NCBI RefSeq assembly: GCF_031877795.1
Contig: NC_133931.1
Location: 131,168,621-131,232,620 of the forward strand
Length of the DNA: 64,000 nucleotides
Reading direction: 5' to 3'
From: Strix aluco
Lineage: Eukaryota > Chordata > Aves > Strigiformes > Strigidae
Position numbers and translations under genes: made by a program. Positions 1 through 12,194 of this stretch are shown here, one piece after another. Position 1 is the first letter of the stretch; every line of letters starts with the position of its first letter. Under the pieces are notes generated by a model, which made no database searches, had not been told where the DNA came from, and saw nothing but the letters and a program-made list of their open reading frames with translations.

Positions 1-3000
1 TTTTTCATAACCAAGTAACCACCCATGCATTTCTTCCAAGACTAACTAACTAGTCCATTTGTGAAGGAAAGATTTCTGAAGCCATGTGGAATACTGCCCT
101 ACAGTGACTTTACTGCCATAACAATAAACCTGACTTCAGAAGTGATATTCCATATTTTTATTAAAGCCTGCTTTCATTTTTCATTCTGCCTTTTGATCCT
201 TTGTTTAAATCATTGCCTTTGAAAAGCTGGAAGGCATTTTTTAACATTCTCTGTTATTTGCAGAGCCCAGGAGAAGTCTATCATGCAAAGTGTCTAAAAA
301 GTGTGCCCATTTCCATTAAGCCTTAGAAATGTCGCTTTGAAATTCATTTTTAATCTTCCAGTGGCACAAACTTCCAACAGGGTTTACTTATTTGTTACTG
401 CCCTTTGTGAAGTAGGAGTTGCTGGTGCCTAAGGCAGACAAATGCAATGCACTACTAATTATTTGTCTCATGTGGCATCCTAAATGGTTATTGGTTTGTC
501 AGAGCAACTTATGCCAATCTTCATTAATAACTTGCATGTGAACAACTCTGTATAAAGCAGCTTCAAAAAGAAATTATGTCAAATTGTTTTCCCTTGAACT
601 TTTCAAATCTAGTAATCAACCACATATTGCACTTATTAATGTCCACAGAAACCGCTAAATTTTACATGTGTGTCTGTAAGATGGAAGAGGGGAGACAGGC
701 AAACATTAAATTTTTCAAATTTTATCAATAGCCTTTTTTCCACACAATCCATGGGCTGTGATGAGTCCCAAACTTCCCCTTAATCTTTGATTTCTCTTTA
801 GATGACAGCATGGTTGCTGTGTGTCCATGTACAACTGACCTCTGCTGGAGAGAAGGCATCTTGTCAGATGCATGCAATTGCTGACTGGCTTGCCCTCTGT
901 TCATCCAATAAAGCAATTTGAGGCTACCATAACTACCTTCTGAATTCACAGAGTGAGAACTTTAAAGTTTTGAAAATAATCTTAACTCTGCCCTACTGCA
1001 TATTCACCTGGTAATTTAGACATACATAATCAGATAATGCTTGCTGGCTGAATATAACAAGTTGGATAATATTATGGATTTGTGTTTGATTGGAAAATGC
1101 AAAATTAGTACACATCCTGGGGTATACTGAAATGACTGGATGTTATTAATGAAATGCTGTTAAAAAGACATTATTGATCATAAAGCTTTTTTTGTAAACA
1201 TGAATGTAATAATATCTTCTTGGAATATGAAGGTTTCATCCCTGTCCCACAAAACTAGTGATAATACAGCTTGTGTCCCTAGAACAAGAAATCCACAAAA
1301 ATGGTGAAAGCTTTTGCTGTGGATGATTAGAGAAGACAATAGTGAGTATGAGGTCAAACAGAACAGAGCATCACTTGTAGGGAAATTAGCTATTCCTTCA
1401 GAGAACTCCTTAACTGGGCTGGTTGTGTATTTTTCTTGTGTTCCCAAAGTTTGTCAGTCCTAGGATCACCTATTAAGACTATAGAGCAAGGCTTGCTTCT
1501 CCCCAAATTTCCCTACAATAGTTGATTATGAGGAGAAACTATGTACTTTTTATGCTACCCCGGCCACTGAAGTTCTTTCCAAACTGTTCTGTATAGAATT
1601 CCCCACTATTCAATAAAAATTTTTACCAGATCTATCATTTTGTTTCATGGGGTTTTTTTACAGTTTTTCCTTGATGATTCTGTTTTCGTGCTTTATTTTT
1701 ATACTTTCAAAATTGTGTCACGTTGAACTGGGGTTTACAGTGGGTTTTTTAAAACGTTCCATGTGAATTACTGGTAGAACATAAAATAGCATTACTTCAA
1801 AACAAAAAATGTAGGACTTAACCAGCTTTGAAGACGTATTTACAATATATATCACTGTGCCTGGTATCATCATACAATGCAATGGCATGATATAGTCTAT
1901 GATACCATGTTGCATGTATATGGTACCAGGGCATCATGCTTATATGTATATGAGAGCATGTTAACAATAGCAGAACCTCATCGGGTACCATGGAGAACCA
2001 GTTTGATCTGTCAATTCAGGAATACTAAATGACCCCAAGGCCCTCTTAGGTCAGGAACAATTTAAAGGAATCTGCTGAGTTTGCAGGGAATTTGCAAATG
2101 ATGCACAATCCAAAGAAATCTAAACAAACCCTGTGGGATTTATGCTAAAGCTCAGAGTAAGGCCAGACTTCCAAAATCAAACAACAGTTTCTGGAGCTCA
2201 ATTTTGAGTGTCTGATTTTGAAAGGGTCTTATTTTAATAAAGAGTTGCAAACTGAGTGACCCAAGCTCAAAACTTTCCAAATTGTGCATTTAAAACCACA
2301 GGTTCTCTTCTGCATGCTCCAGCCTGCACAAGCAGAAAATATGTCTCTTTAAGGACTCTTGTGGGAGAGCAAGATATGAATCTTTCCTGCTTCAACTCCA
2401 ATTAAATTGAGAAACTGTTATTTCATCACTGTGTCCTCACCCGCAATGGATGCTGTTGTTCCTCCTCAGGGTTCTTTGTCTCTTGGCCAGGTGCAGTCCA
2501 TCTGTGTCTGGCAGGAACTGGAGGTGATGTGAATCCTTGATAGCTTTTCCATGCTCTGGGTATACCTCAATCTTCCCAGGACAGGCCCTGGACCTGGAAT
2601 GACAATGGCTGGAGTTAGCGCTTTCCACCAAAACAAACCAAACATGGCTCCAGGAACAGGTTTCAGAATGGTACCTTTCCTGCTCTCTCGGACCAGAGGG
2701 GTGGAGAACAGTGAGCCCTATGTCCAGGACATCATGTCTGTAAAGAACAAACCATGGTACCAAAGGGCACATGTGTGAGGCAACATACCTGTGTGCAGTA
2801 AGAAGGAGAGGGAAGCTGGGTTATCCACACCAGAGGTGGATGTTATCTGCAGGAACATGGACTGGCTCCAACAGCTCCGCTTGGCTGCTCCCCCCCAGGA
2901 GATGGACGTGGTGGTGTGAGAGGACCAAGTGTGCTGCTGAAGGAGTCTGGCCCTCCTTGCTGGTACCTGTCCCCATAGGAGTGATGTGAAGAAACAGGGA

Positions 3001-3133
3001 CAAAACAAAACCTCTGCTTTTAGGCAGCCTTGCCCTTGTCTAACCATGAAAGCTGGGTATCATTCACCTGTTCTGGAGCTCTCCCCGTTCTTCCCCAAAG
3101 AGACAGGACCTCAGCAGGAGCCTGCTGCCCTCA
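1..3133. other. Upstream intergenic region, no supported gene
   Basis: AT-rich unique-looking DNA upstream of the CpG island. All open frames are short (111 codons or fewer), overlap each other on both strands, and lack splice-consistent or recognisable protein content. No tRNA, rRNA, CR1 or LTR end is visible. In mammals the gene upstream of DYNC1I1 is PDK4; none of its coding sequence is seen here, so this is probably the distal part of the intergenic spacer. Base composition becomes GC-richer from about 2430 toward the promoter. Confidence 0.6.
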
Positions 3134-3443
3134 TGACAGTTGGCCAGGCTGCTACAGAGCTGATGGCCAGGCCATGATAGGGGCTGATGGCCAGACTGCT
3201 GGTGGGGGTGATGGCCAGGCTGCCGTGGGGGTGATGGCCAGGCTGCTGTGGGGGGATATCTAGGCAGCTTTGTGGGTGATGGCTGCACCACTGTGAAGCT
3301 GATGGCTGCTGCCATGGGGATGGTGGCAGGGATGCTGTGGAGGCGGTGGTGGGTGACGGCTGGGCTGTCGTGGGGCTGATGGTGAGGCGGTTGTTGGGCT
3401 GACAGCCAGGCTGCCGTGCGGCTGACGGCTAGGCTACTGCAGG
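3134..3443. repeat. Degenerate GC-rich minisatellite, about 23-24 bp unit
   Basis: About twelve imperfect tandem units, most beginning TGATGG or TGACGG and continuing CCAGGCTGCYGTGGGG. Most units are 21-27 bp; two are longer (33 and about 45 bp) through insertions. The clearest copies lie at 3160-3245. Copies to the right (3350-3443) are more diverged and richer in CpG, and the array runs directly into the CpG island. Short open frames inside it (for example 3030-3263 +) only reflect the repeat and are not genes. Confidence 0.8.
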
Positions 3444-4445
3444 GGGGAGCCTGCGCCAATGCGGGGGTGACACCCAGGGGTCACAGCGAGGGGACCTCGG
3501 AGAAGCCGCGAGAGCCCACTTCAGGCCGGAGCTGCGGGGGCGGGGGAAGACAGGCGCGGCGGCCCAGGTTCGGCGGAGCCAAGGGCGGGGGCTCGTGTCT
3601 GTGTGTGTCTGTGTGTCCCGGGAGGCCCCGGCGCCGCCACCTGCCCCGCGGCCCCGCCCCAGCCCGGCGCTGCCGGGCGGCGGCGGCGGCGGCGACGGGG
3701 GGGGCGGGGGTCGCTGCCGGGGCCGCGCGGGCGGAGGAAGAGGAGGAGGAGGCGGGAGGAGGAAGGCGGCAGCAGCAGCTCTCGGGAGGAGCCTGTCCAG
3801 CGTGAGACAGCACATTCAGCCGGCGGCGGCGGTCCTGCTGCAGCGGCGGGCGGGCGGGCGGGCAGGCGGCGCGGCACGGCACGGCACGGCACGGCGGGGC
3901 GCAGCGCCGCGGGCAGCAGCCGTTGGGGCAGCGGGGCGTCCCTCCGCTCCCCCGGCGGCGGGGGCCCCTCCGCATCTCCCGGGGGCCGGCGGAGGTAAGG
4001 CACTCGCGGGAGGCGGCGGGGCCGGGAGGCGGCCGTGCCGCAGCGGAGGGAGCGAGCGGGGGCTCCCCTTGGGGGCCCGGCGTTGGCGGCGGAGGAGCCG
4101 GGCGGGGGGACGCTCCTGGGGATGCGCCTCGGCCGCGGAGCCCCGGGGCGGCGGGCGGCGGCGCTCCCCGAGCAGCCGGCCCGGGCTGGGTTAGCGGCAG
4201 CCCCCGGCTGCCCCGCAGGAACCGGCCGGCCCTCGCCGCGGGGTGGGCTTTTCCACCCGGGCAGCTCGTCCCCGGGGGGGGGGGAGCGGGCGGGGAGGGC
4301 TGCGGAGAGCCCCCCCGGCCTCAGCGGCACCTGCTCCGGTCCCTGGGGCTCCTCCTGGCACCGGCACCACCGGCTCCGGCCCGGCCCCTCGGCCTCCGGC
4401 TGCGCGGCGGGGGGCGGCCGCCGGCTCCCCGGGTTGTGTCTCAGC
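3400..4445. promoter_or_regulatory. DYNC1I1: CpG-island promoter of DYNC1I1
   Basis: About 1 kb of very GC-rich DNA with undepleted CpG, bounded on both sides by AT-rich DNA. Sp1/KLF-type GC boxes are visible at 3583-3590 (GGGCGGGG) and, inverted, at 3651-3660 (GCCCCGCCCC), with another G-rich box near 3700-3712. No TATA box is obvious, as expected for a dispersed CpG-island promoter of a broadly or neuronally expressed cytoskeletal gene. A short GT-rich stretch lies at 3595-3618. The island contains a good splice donor at 3995, which sets the sense direction as +. Bidirectional or antisense transcription cannot be excluded. Confidence 0.8.
3720..3994 (+). other. DYNC1I1: DYNC1I1 exon 1 (5' UTR, predicted; start approximate)
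   Basis: The first coding exon (20333/20336-20450) has a splice acceptor just before its ATG, so a non-coding first exon must exist upstream. The best donor in the CpG island is GGAG|gtaagg, cutting after 3994. The preceding GC-rich sequence, including a CGG-rich stretch near 3820-3860, would be 5' UTR. The 5' boundary (transcription start) cannot be read from sequence; 3720 is only a placeholder within the island. Long open frames crossing this region on both strands are composition artefacts. Confidence 0.5.
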
Positions 4446-7400
4446 GCTCAGCAGCTTAAAGCAAAGAGGGATGGGAGAAAGTTTCCCCATCTTTAATTCT
4501 TTGCCCAGCGTGAGAAGCAGCGGGTTTACTCAAGTCCACGACGACGGCAGACGGAGAATTAGATCTTTTTCCGTTCCTAAGGGAATTCCCTAAAAGGGTG
4601 GGAGAAGGAGGGGATCAATGAGAGGCCTTTTTCACAAGTAGTTCATTGAAATACATTGGCAAAAAGATGTTATGATGGTTACATCGCCCCGGGAATCCCC
4701 CTGGGTCAGCAAAGAGCGTAAGGCCCCTAGATATTTCCTAGACAAAGCCCCCGTTTTACTGACCTGAACAAACTATGTTTTTCTGGCAATATTGGCATTG
4801 ACAGAAAGTGCAAATTTCAACTATAAATAGATATAAGGATTTTCAGCAGACCAAGCAATCTAACCTGCTATTACAGGGGGGGATGAGATGGAAAGACCTG
4901 ATACGAAGTTGGCACGTGGCTTTGGCACTTGCACCTGGTAATTTATCCTGACATACAGGGTTTTGTCAACTCTTCGCTTCTGCATGAGGACATCAAATTA
5001 CCTCTGAAATGGCTTTAAATATCATGAAGCACAGTGCTGCAAAACCTGTTTCAGAATGGAAATCCAAATCCCAGGACCATCTATCTACTGAGAGATAGTA
5101 TTGTCAGAGCCACCAAGGAATTTCATTTCTGTTACTAACAACACGCTTTGTTCAAGTGCCTCATTTGTTCTTGCTAAGTTAATGGGAAGAAGTTATACGG
5201 GGTTTTTTCTGGTTCTTTTAAGTTCTTCTTTTTACTTTCTTTCCATTTGAGATGACATCTCTAATAACAGTCTCCATGCTTGGTGAAGGTGGATAAAAAT
5301 GCCTTCTGTAATGTCTGTGTAGCACTTCTCAGCAAGAATGTGTTTCCTCAACACAAAACTTGGGACTGCACCCAAGGTCTTTGCCCCTGGGAGTGCTCGT
5401 TCTGATAACCATCCTCTGTTTCATTTTGTTTTCCCCAAACCATGCATTCATAGTCTGTGAAAATACAAAAATGTGTTGCCCCTTCTTCACCTTCCTCTCT
5501 GTGCACAGACTATTTTGAGGATTGGGACTTGCTATCCTTTTCCTTGATACCTGAAAGACCTCTGAGGGCCAGGTGTGTGGAGGTCCAAGAGGTTGCTTAG
5601 TGTTGGATTAGCTCAATCCTAGCTCTAAACACCTCTGCCTCAAATTAGTCAAACTGCAGTGCTGCCTTATTCACAGTTTAAGAGAGGAATCTTTAAAGGA
5701 GCAGCAATAAACCACACCCTACGCATGCAGTGATTATTGAGAATTTGGAAATCTGGCTACTGAAAGAATAGTCAGGCAAATACTCTGTACCCTGCAGATC
5801 TTAAATTAAGAATCCGACCTTCCAGCTCTTTCTGTAGGAGGAAGGGCAGTGAGCTGCCCTTCTTTGTGATGCATTTCAATGTCTATTATTTTTATTATTG
5901 AAAGGCATTTGTTTGTTTTCCAGTTTGTGTTTTTCCAGCTTCAGGTTCCTGGTTCCTGTTATGTTTGTCATAGATAAAAGCCTTGCTTTAGCAGCTGTCT
6001 TCAGTGTAGGTACTCTAAATCAAGAACTTACCTGCTGTATTTTCAAATAAATTAACAGATCAAGTCTCTTGGTCTCCTTTTCTTTTGTAAGACAGGTTTC
6101 AAGAGTCATTCCTTCCTTGCTGACATCAGTTGTCCAATCTGCAAGAAGAGAGAGAGGGAATACTAGATAGAGCTGGATGCAATTGGTTGTGGTAGAGGTC
6201 TCACCATTGCAGGGTTCTGGACAATGAGGTGAAATGGGCTGTGAGGGGAAAAAGGTAAGGGAGCAGAATAGAAAAACATAAGGGTATAGAAAGGCATTGC
6301 TGTTTTTCAAAGCTTCCCCAACTTCTGCTAATGATTCAGGTAATCATGTGGTATCTTGCAGCTCCTCAAACTTGACTTCTTCACACAGAGGTTTAAAAAA
6401 TGTTCACAGTCTCTCTCTAGGACTACTCAGGCTTATTAACTAGTGCTACACCTCAAGTGCCCTGTTGAGTGAGCTCCTTTGGCTTGGTTTGACCAACAAC
6501 AGCAGTAGTAATTAGGAATCTTTCAGAGTGACTGATGCCTAGTGCCAAAATGGACTGCTACTTGGAGGTAGTGGTGGGATGTTAACAGAAAGATCCTCCC
6601 TGTTCCACCCATGGGTTTTAATTTTCAGGGAAGTCAGAGGGAGCTAAGACTGAAATCCTCACTGAGGTGCATGGGGAAATTCACATCTGCAGAGGTATGG
6701 TCTCGGGCATTTCTGCAGCCATAGCCAGACATCATGACCTCAGTGCCATACTCATTTGATATGTTCATATTTTTATTTTAAAAACCTTAAATGAAACAAA
6801 CCATAATGACTGTAGTTGTAGTCTGTGTGTAAAAGGGACGTTTTCCGGCAGGAATACTGATGGAGTATCCTGGCAGAGTGCCCTTAGTACAGATGCCTCT
6901 TGTATTAGTAAAACTGTGCTTTTGCCAGTGCAGCTTATTTTAGTTCATCTGAGCAACTCAAGTTATACAGGTGAATACACATTTATGTGTCTATAAGGGG
7001 GCTTGCTTTCCAGATGAGGGATTGTATGGTCTTCCACTCGGCTGACCTGTATAAGCAGGCAGAAATGGTAATGCAGGAATGATACTGCTTAAAAAACAGT
7101 AAATTTGAAAAATCTGAAAAAGAAGTGTCTGAAAAGCTGCAGTGGCAGCCTGAGACCCTGGCTCAGTCTAAATCTCAGATAGACACAATATGTCCCTTTT
7201 GCTACTTGGTAATTATCCATCTAAAACTGCGCTAGTCAGACATGACATTGGGAGCTGTTGTTCACTTGGCCATCTGCAAGCTCTCAGACTGAGGCAGCAT
7301 ACAGTATACATGAGCTTGCTCCCCCAATACTGTTCACTTTAGGTGGTATCATCTTGCCAACTTTTCTCGGAAATGGCTACTTCCAGGCAGATGGCAGGAG

Positions 7401-7523
7401 CTGCAGGAAGCTGTGAAGCAGACTGATGTGGGAGCCGCTAGATCTCAGAGACAAAAGACACCTCTGATCATCTGTGAGTGCTATGACATCCCAACTCCTC
7501 CTGAGCTTAAAACTATACCCCCT

Positions 7524-7561
7524 CTTTTTTTTTTTTCCTTTTTTTTTTTTTTCCCCCCCCC
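7524..7561. repeat. Homopolymeric polypyrimidine tract (T12 CC T14 C9)
   Basis: A run of about 12 T, two C, 14 T and 9 C inside intron 1. It is a low-complexity tract. The short open frames across it (rich in F on one strand and K on the other) are artefacts. The C9 end also makes read length in this region error-prone. Confidence 0.85.
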
Positions 7562-10500
7562 ACTGTGTTTCTTCAGCACTTTTTGTTTTCCCTTTTGAGG
7601 CAAAAGCACTCTGGTCAGTGTCTGGGAGTGCACTGCAGCAGCAGAAGGCACGGGGCAGGAATGACAGTTCTGGAAGTGCTTTGTGGGCAGCACACTGTAA
7701 CTCCATGCTGAAGTTTTAAGGGCAGAGGGCTCAGTCCGATCACTGCTGACAATAGATCACTGCTGACAGTAATAGAAGTTTCTTTGTTACTCCTCTGGTG
7801 CTGAATCTAGCCTGTAGAGTGATGGCAGGAGTCAGCTATGTATATCGTTTGAAAGCTATGAGACATCTCCAAACTCTGTTGAAGCCAATGAGAGTCTTTG
7901 CATTGACTTAACAGACTTCGGATGAAGTTCTGTGTAACTGCTGCTTTGACCTGTGTGCAGATAACCTGTGTTACCAGATGGATAATCACTGCTCAGATGA
8001 CTCTTGTGATTCTTGGCTATTAATCTTAGAGTAAAAGTACATGTTATCCTATTTTCATATTTAACACTGCTCCCATGCATGTGGGTCAGCTTGCCTTACC
8101 TGGAGAGACAGGGTACATCAACCTGAGGAACAAACCTCCCTGGAGCTCTTCTGGACCAGTGCAGTTCTACCCTGTGTATTCCCCAGGTGCCAGCTGACTG
8201 TCCCTGCTTGGCCCTAGAATAATTAATGAATAATTCGGCAGAGGAAGAGGGCTCATTTACTGCCACTCAGCAGAAAACAATTACAGAGGGAATCTTTTAA
8301 GGACATAGCTTTTTGTTTCCAGTGATATCTTCTCTTCACATTTCTCTTCCTTCTTGCTATCGTTCTCTGAGGCTTATCCTTTTCTCCCTTGCCCAATACT
8401 AGTCTTAACACCATGTTTCCTCCTCACTGGTCTTCTCTTCCCTTTTGTCTTCTCTCCCTGGGATAGAACTGGTTTTAGTTCCTTGTTTTTTTCTCCCTCC
8501 ATCTGCAGCGTTGTACACGTAATTTCAAATCCTGCTCTTCAGTTGCTCATTTTTCACTACAGTCCAGCAGAAAGATGTGGTTTGTTTTGTGTTCGAACAA
8601 TGGGGATTATAATAAGGCAAAGATACAGAGTTACCTAGTACAATTAAATACAAATAAGTATAATGGAGAATATATTGTTTATCTATTTATATCAATATCT
8701 CCAAGCCTTTTCTAATGCTTGATTCTAATATTTTCAGGCTGAACTTGGCAGAAAAAGCTATACCCCAAACTATGCTATGTTATTATTGAAAGTTAATCAC
8801 TGTAGATCCTAGACCACATGCAGGGAAAATATGGATCTCTCTTTCTTTAAACTGTTCAGCCCTTCCGTTCTGTATCCATTAACACAGATCTTAGCTTTTA
8901 AAGTGCATAGACAGCTGTATTAAATCCATACTATTCAAGGCATGCCCTTGTTTCGTGTTTTGCACATTAGGCCACCACTGTTAGGATCAGAGTGGTTACC
9001 AGGTCACTTGGTAATTGGGTCAAAGTAATTTCAAATTATTGCTATTGTATATTTTCAGAAATTAAAATATTTAACAAAACAGGCTCACAGAAAAAAAAAC
9101 CAACCCAGACTGCTATCTAATATGGTTCCTTGTATTTGAGCCTGTCTCTCCTAGTTTAAGGACTGTTCCACTGACTGAGCATTTAAGAGAATTTCTTCTC
9201 TGATTCTCACAGCACAAAGAAAGTTGGGGGACCGTCTAAACTCATGTGACTTGCTTCGTAATACGTTTGTTTTCTCTTTAAGTAATAGAAAAGAATCATC
9301 ATTTTCATTAATCACACTATTCAAAGTTGTATGACTTCGGGTTTTTTCATCAGTTTGTTTCTAGTTACATTTTGAGCAGTTGCTGAACCAGAAGGTGGTC
9401 TGCATGATAATCCTGAAGGATTTCAGATCTCAATTTGTCCCTAAATGAATTCTTATTTTCTTTGTCCTTTTTTAGCTCTGACTGCTCCTACAGCTTTGTT
9501 ACACACTCATAACAGTTTGTTGCAGACTATCAACTTCTGCCAGTCTTCATTGCCTAGGTACACAAATTACTTCTGCAAAAAATAGAGGAAAGGTAGTTCA
9601 TGTTTTATATACGTATGAGTATAAGCTGTGTGGTGCATTAAACAATGAATGGCTTAAAAATCTATAACCTTTTGGAATGAAACAAGAAATTTGACCTAAA
9701 TTGTACCCCCTAGTGTGCAGTTAGCTATTCATGTACGTAATCTGCTGCACTTGGCAAAGCCTGTGAATGTTGTATTCCTGCCTTTCACTATCTCCATAGT
9801 AGTAATAATAATACAAAAACATTGTGCTGATGGGATAGGAGGGTATTGTACTGAAGACAAAAAAAAAAAAAACAGTGATGCCATTCTCTGTTTGTACTGA
9901 GAGAGCCCGTGGGAAAACTGTCCCATTATTTCCCACAATATTTTCTTTTTCACAGAAAGTTGATTAATAGCAAGAAAACACAGGAAAGCCTAGTTTCTCA
10001 GCCTTTATGGGCCTCTTCAAATGTATTAAAAACACCCTGTGCAAATTCAGTACTATTTTGATCAGATGATTATAAATTATAAAGCTTTGGGGTTTTTTTC
10101 TCATATGTTTAAAACATAGAACTCAAAAGATGACGGTAAATTATATTTTCTGGAAGGGGCTAAGATGGAAAAAAAAAAGATGTTGCAGCCTTACTACTAA
10201 TGTCCTCCACACCTTTTACAGCAGCCCTTTATGTACATAACACTTACTGGGTTTTATTGTTTACTTGTCAGTGAATCAGAACACAGGGAAGTAAAAAAAT
10301 ACAGACAGCCACATTGACATACAAACATACGAGTCTTTTCAAACAAAATCATAATATAATGCAATATTAATATTAGTCAGTAGTAGTATTGATTTTGAAG
10401 TCTTTAAATGAAGGTCATGCTTCCTCAGTGTTGATTCAGTAAACTTTTAAAGTTCTTAAAGTTTAATTATAGACCAATTATTCTTCCCAAGAAAGTTTCT

Positions 10501-12137
10501 GATCTCACTGAACTAAGTGATGAATTAGGTGTGAGTATAATTAAAGTCAGTGGCCTCTCATTTTTTGTATTATTTTTCTTAAAATACTGTATATATCTAT
10601 AAAGCAATGAGACTGCTGTGTTTTCTTGTATCACGTAATATCCATTTTTGATAAAGGGCTAACTGTATTACCCACTTACTCCTGGTTCTCCTCAGTTCTC
10701 TCTTGTGATATTGCAACAATTTGTAGACTTTTTAAACTATGTTTCCCTCTTAATCATCAAGACTTTCTGTTGGAACCAATAAACCCATACATTTTTCAGT
10801 TTAATGTGGCTGGAAATCAGACATGAACCATTTCTGATTGCCGTATGGACCACCAGTGGTCCCATATTTTGAGAACCACTAATAAAAGTTGATTTATTTT
10901 TCAAAAATAACTACAGCATTGTGTTCCTCATTTTAAGAGAACTGGTGGCATCTAACTGGTGTCCTGGTCTCAAGTTCTGGAACTGAGGTCCTGACGCAGT
11001 GAATCATGCACTGAGGCTTACTTCTGGAGGAGCCCTGCAGTGCACTGCAGAGATGTGACTGCTTCATCATTTAGTCATGGGACTTGCTTTCTCCTGCTGT
11101 CAGTCAGCCCATTTGCCACATTTCTTCTCTGTGGAATCCAGGGCACTGGAGAGGTACATGTGTGCATGGGAGAGAAGATTTCAATATTGGTAGGTGCTTA
11201 AGGTACAGAGCATGCCCACATCTTGAACCTGGGATGCGTACCTGAATCCCTCAAAACTGAAGTTTTTATGGTGCCTGGGAAGCTCAGCTAAATCTATACC
11301 GACAAAATGGTATAGAAACAGAAACCCAAACTGCAGTCCTCAGAAATCTCTGCTTGGCTGTCACCTAGCTCTTGAAGAGCATGCAGTCTCTAAAAACTTC
11401 CTTTTTCACCTTAAGAGTTCTGCTTCTGGATGTGTTCTTACCCTTGAACCTGCAGACTCAACAGCCTGGGTGTCCGCTGTCTGTCTCTCCTAGGCTGCTT
11501 CATCTAGTTTGCATTTCTTGAGCCCACCTGTCAGACTCTGTGCTCTATGGCAGACTGCAGCTGAGAGCATGTGAACCCTGGTTTTAACAGGACTGACCTA
11601 ATGTAAAGGAGTCTCAGGTAATTTTTGCCTTTGCTTAAAGAGATATTTGCCCTCATCTGTGCTTGAATCAGCAAGCTATGCGTCTTCTGCCACATGCACC
11701 CTTCCAGTGTTTCCCACTGAGGCTGCTCCACATAAATCTGTATATATGAAGTATGTATATGAAGAAACAAAGATTCTTTGGGCATGACAGAGCACGTGGG
11801 AAGAAGAGAAAGGACTCTTCAGCACCTTGCTTCAAGTACTCAGCAAGCAAAAGATGTCTTGGGCTTCAGATACGAAATACCGCATTGTGTTTTAAACTAA
11901 ACAGTCATTGCGTATAATATAAACTAACCCTGAAACAAAGACCAGAAGGCAGAGGCCTCAGGTAGAGACTAACATTCGCTCTCTTGCATCTGCTTCTTCT
12001 GGTCCAATGAATCTTTGCAGAAAATAAATTAATAGAAAATAGCTTTAATTATTAAGAATGCAATCTTATTCCTCTTAGTCTTTCTCACCCAGTAGCCAAC
12101 AGTCACCCTACAGAGGTGGGCTGCAGTTCTCTCAAGA

Positions 12138-12194
12138 CAAAAAAACCCTCCAAAACCCAAAAAACCACAAAACCAAACAAAACCGCCAAAAACC
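12138..12194. repeat. A/C-rich low-complexity tract
   Basis: Irregular CAAAA/CCAAAA-type repeats in intron 1; the opposite strand reads as G/T-rich. It is not a telomeric TTAGGG array, because the unit is irregular and lacks the hexamer. Confidence 0.7.

Noticed and set aside
3521..4330. Very long GC-rich open frames on both strands of the CpG island (up to 269 codons on -)
   Set aside because: Stop codons are rare in such GC-rich DNA. The translations are Pro/Arg/Gly/Ala-rich low complexity, overlap each other in several frames, and cross the predicted exon 1 donor. They are composition artefacts.
12138..12194. G/T-rich complement resembling telomeric DNA
   Set aside because: The unit is irregular and no TTAGGG/CCCTAA array is present; simple A/C-rich low complexity explains it.
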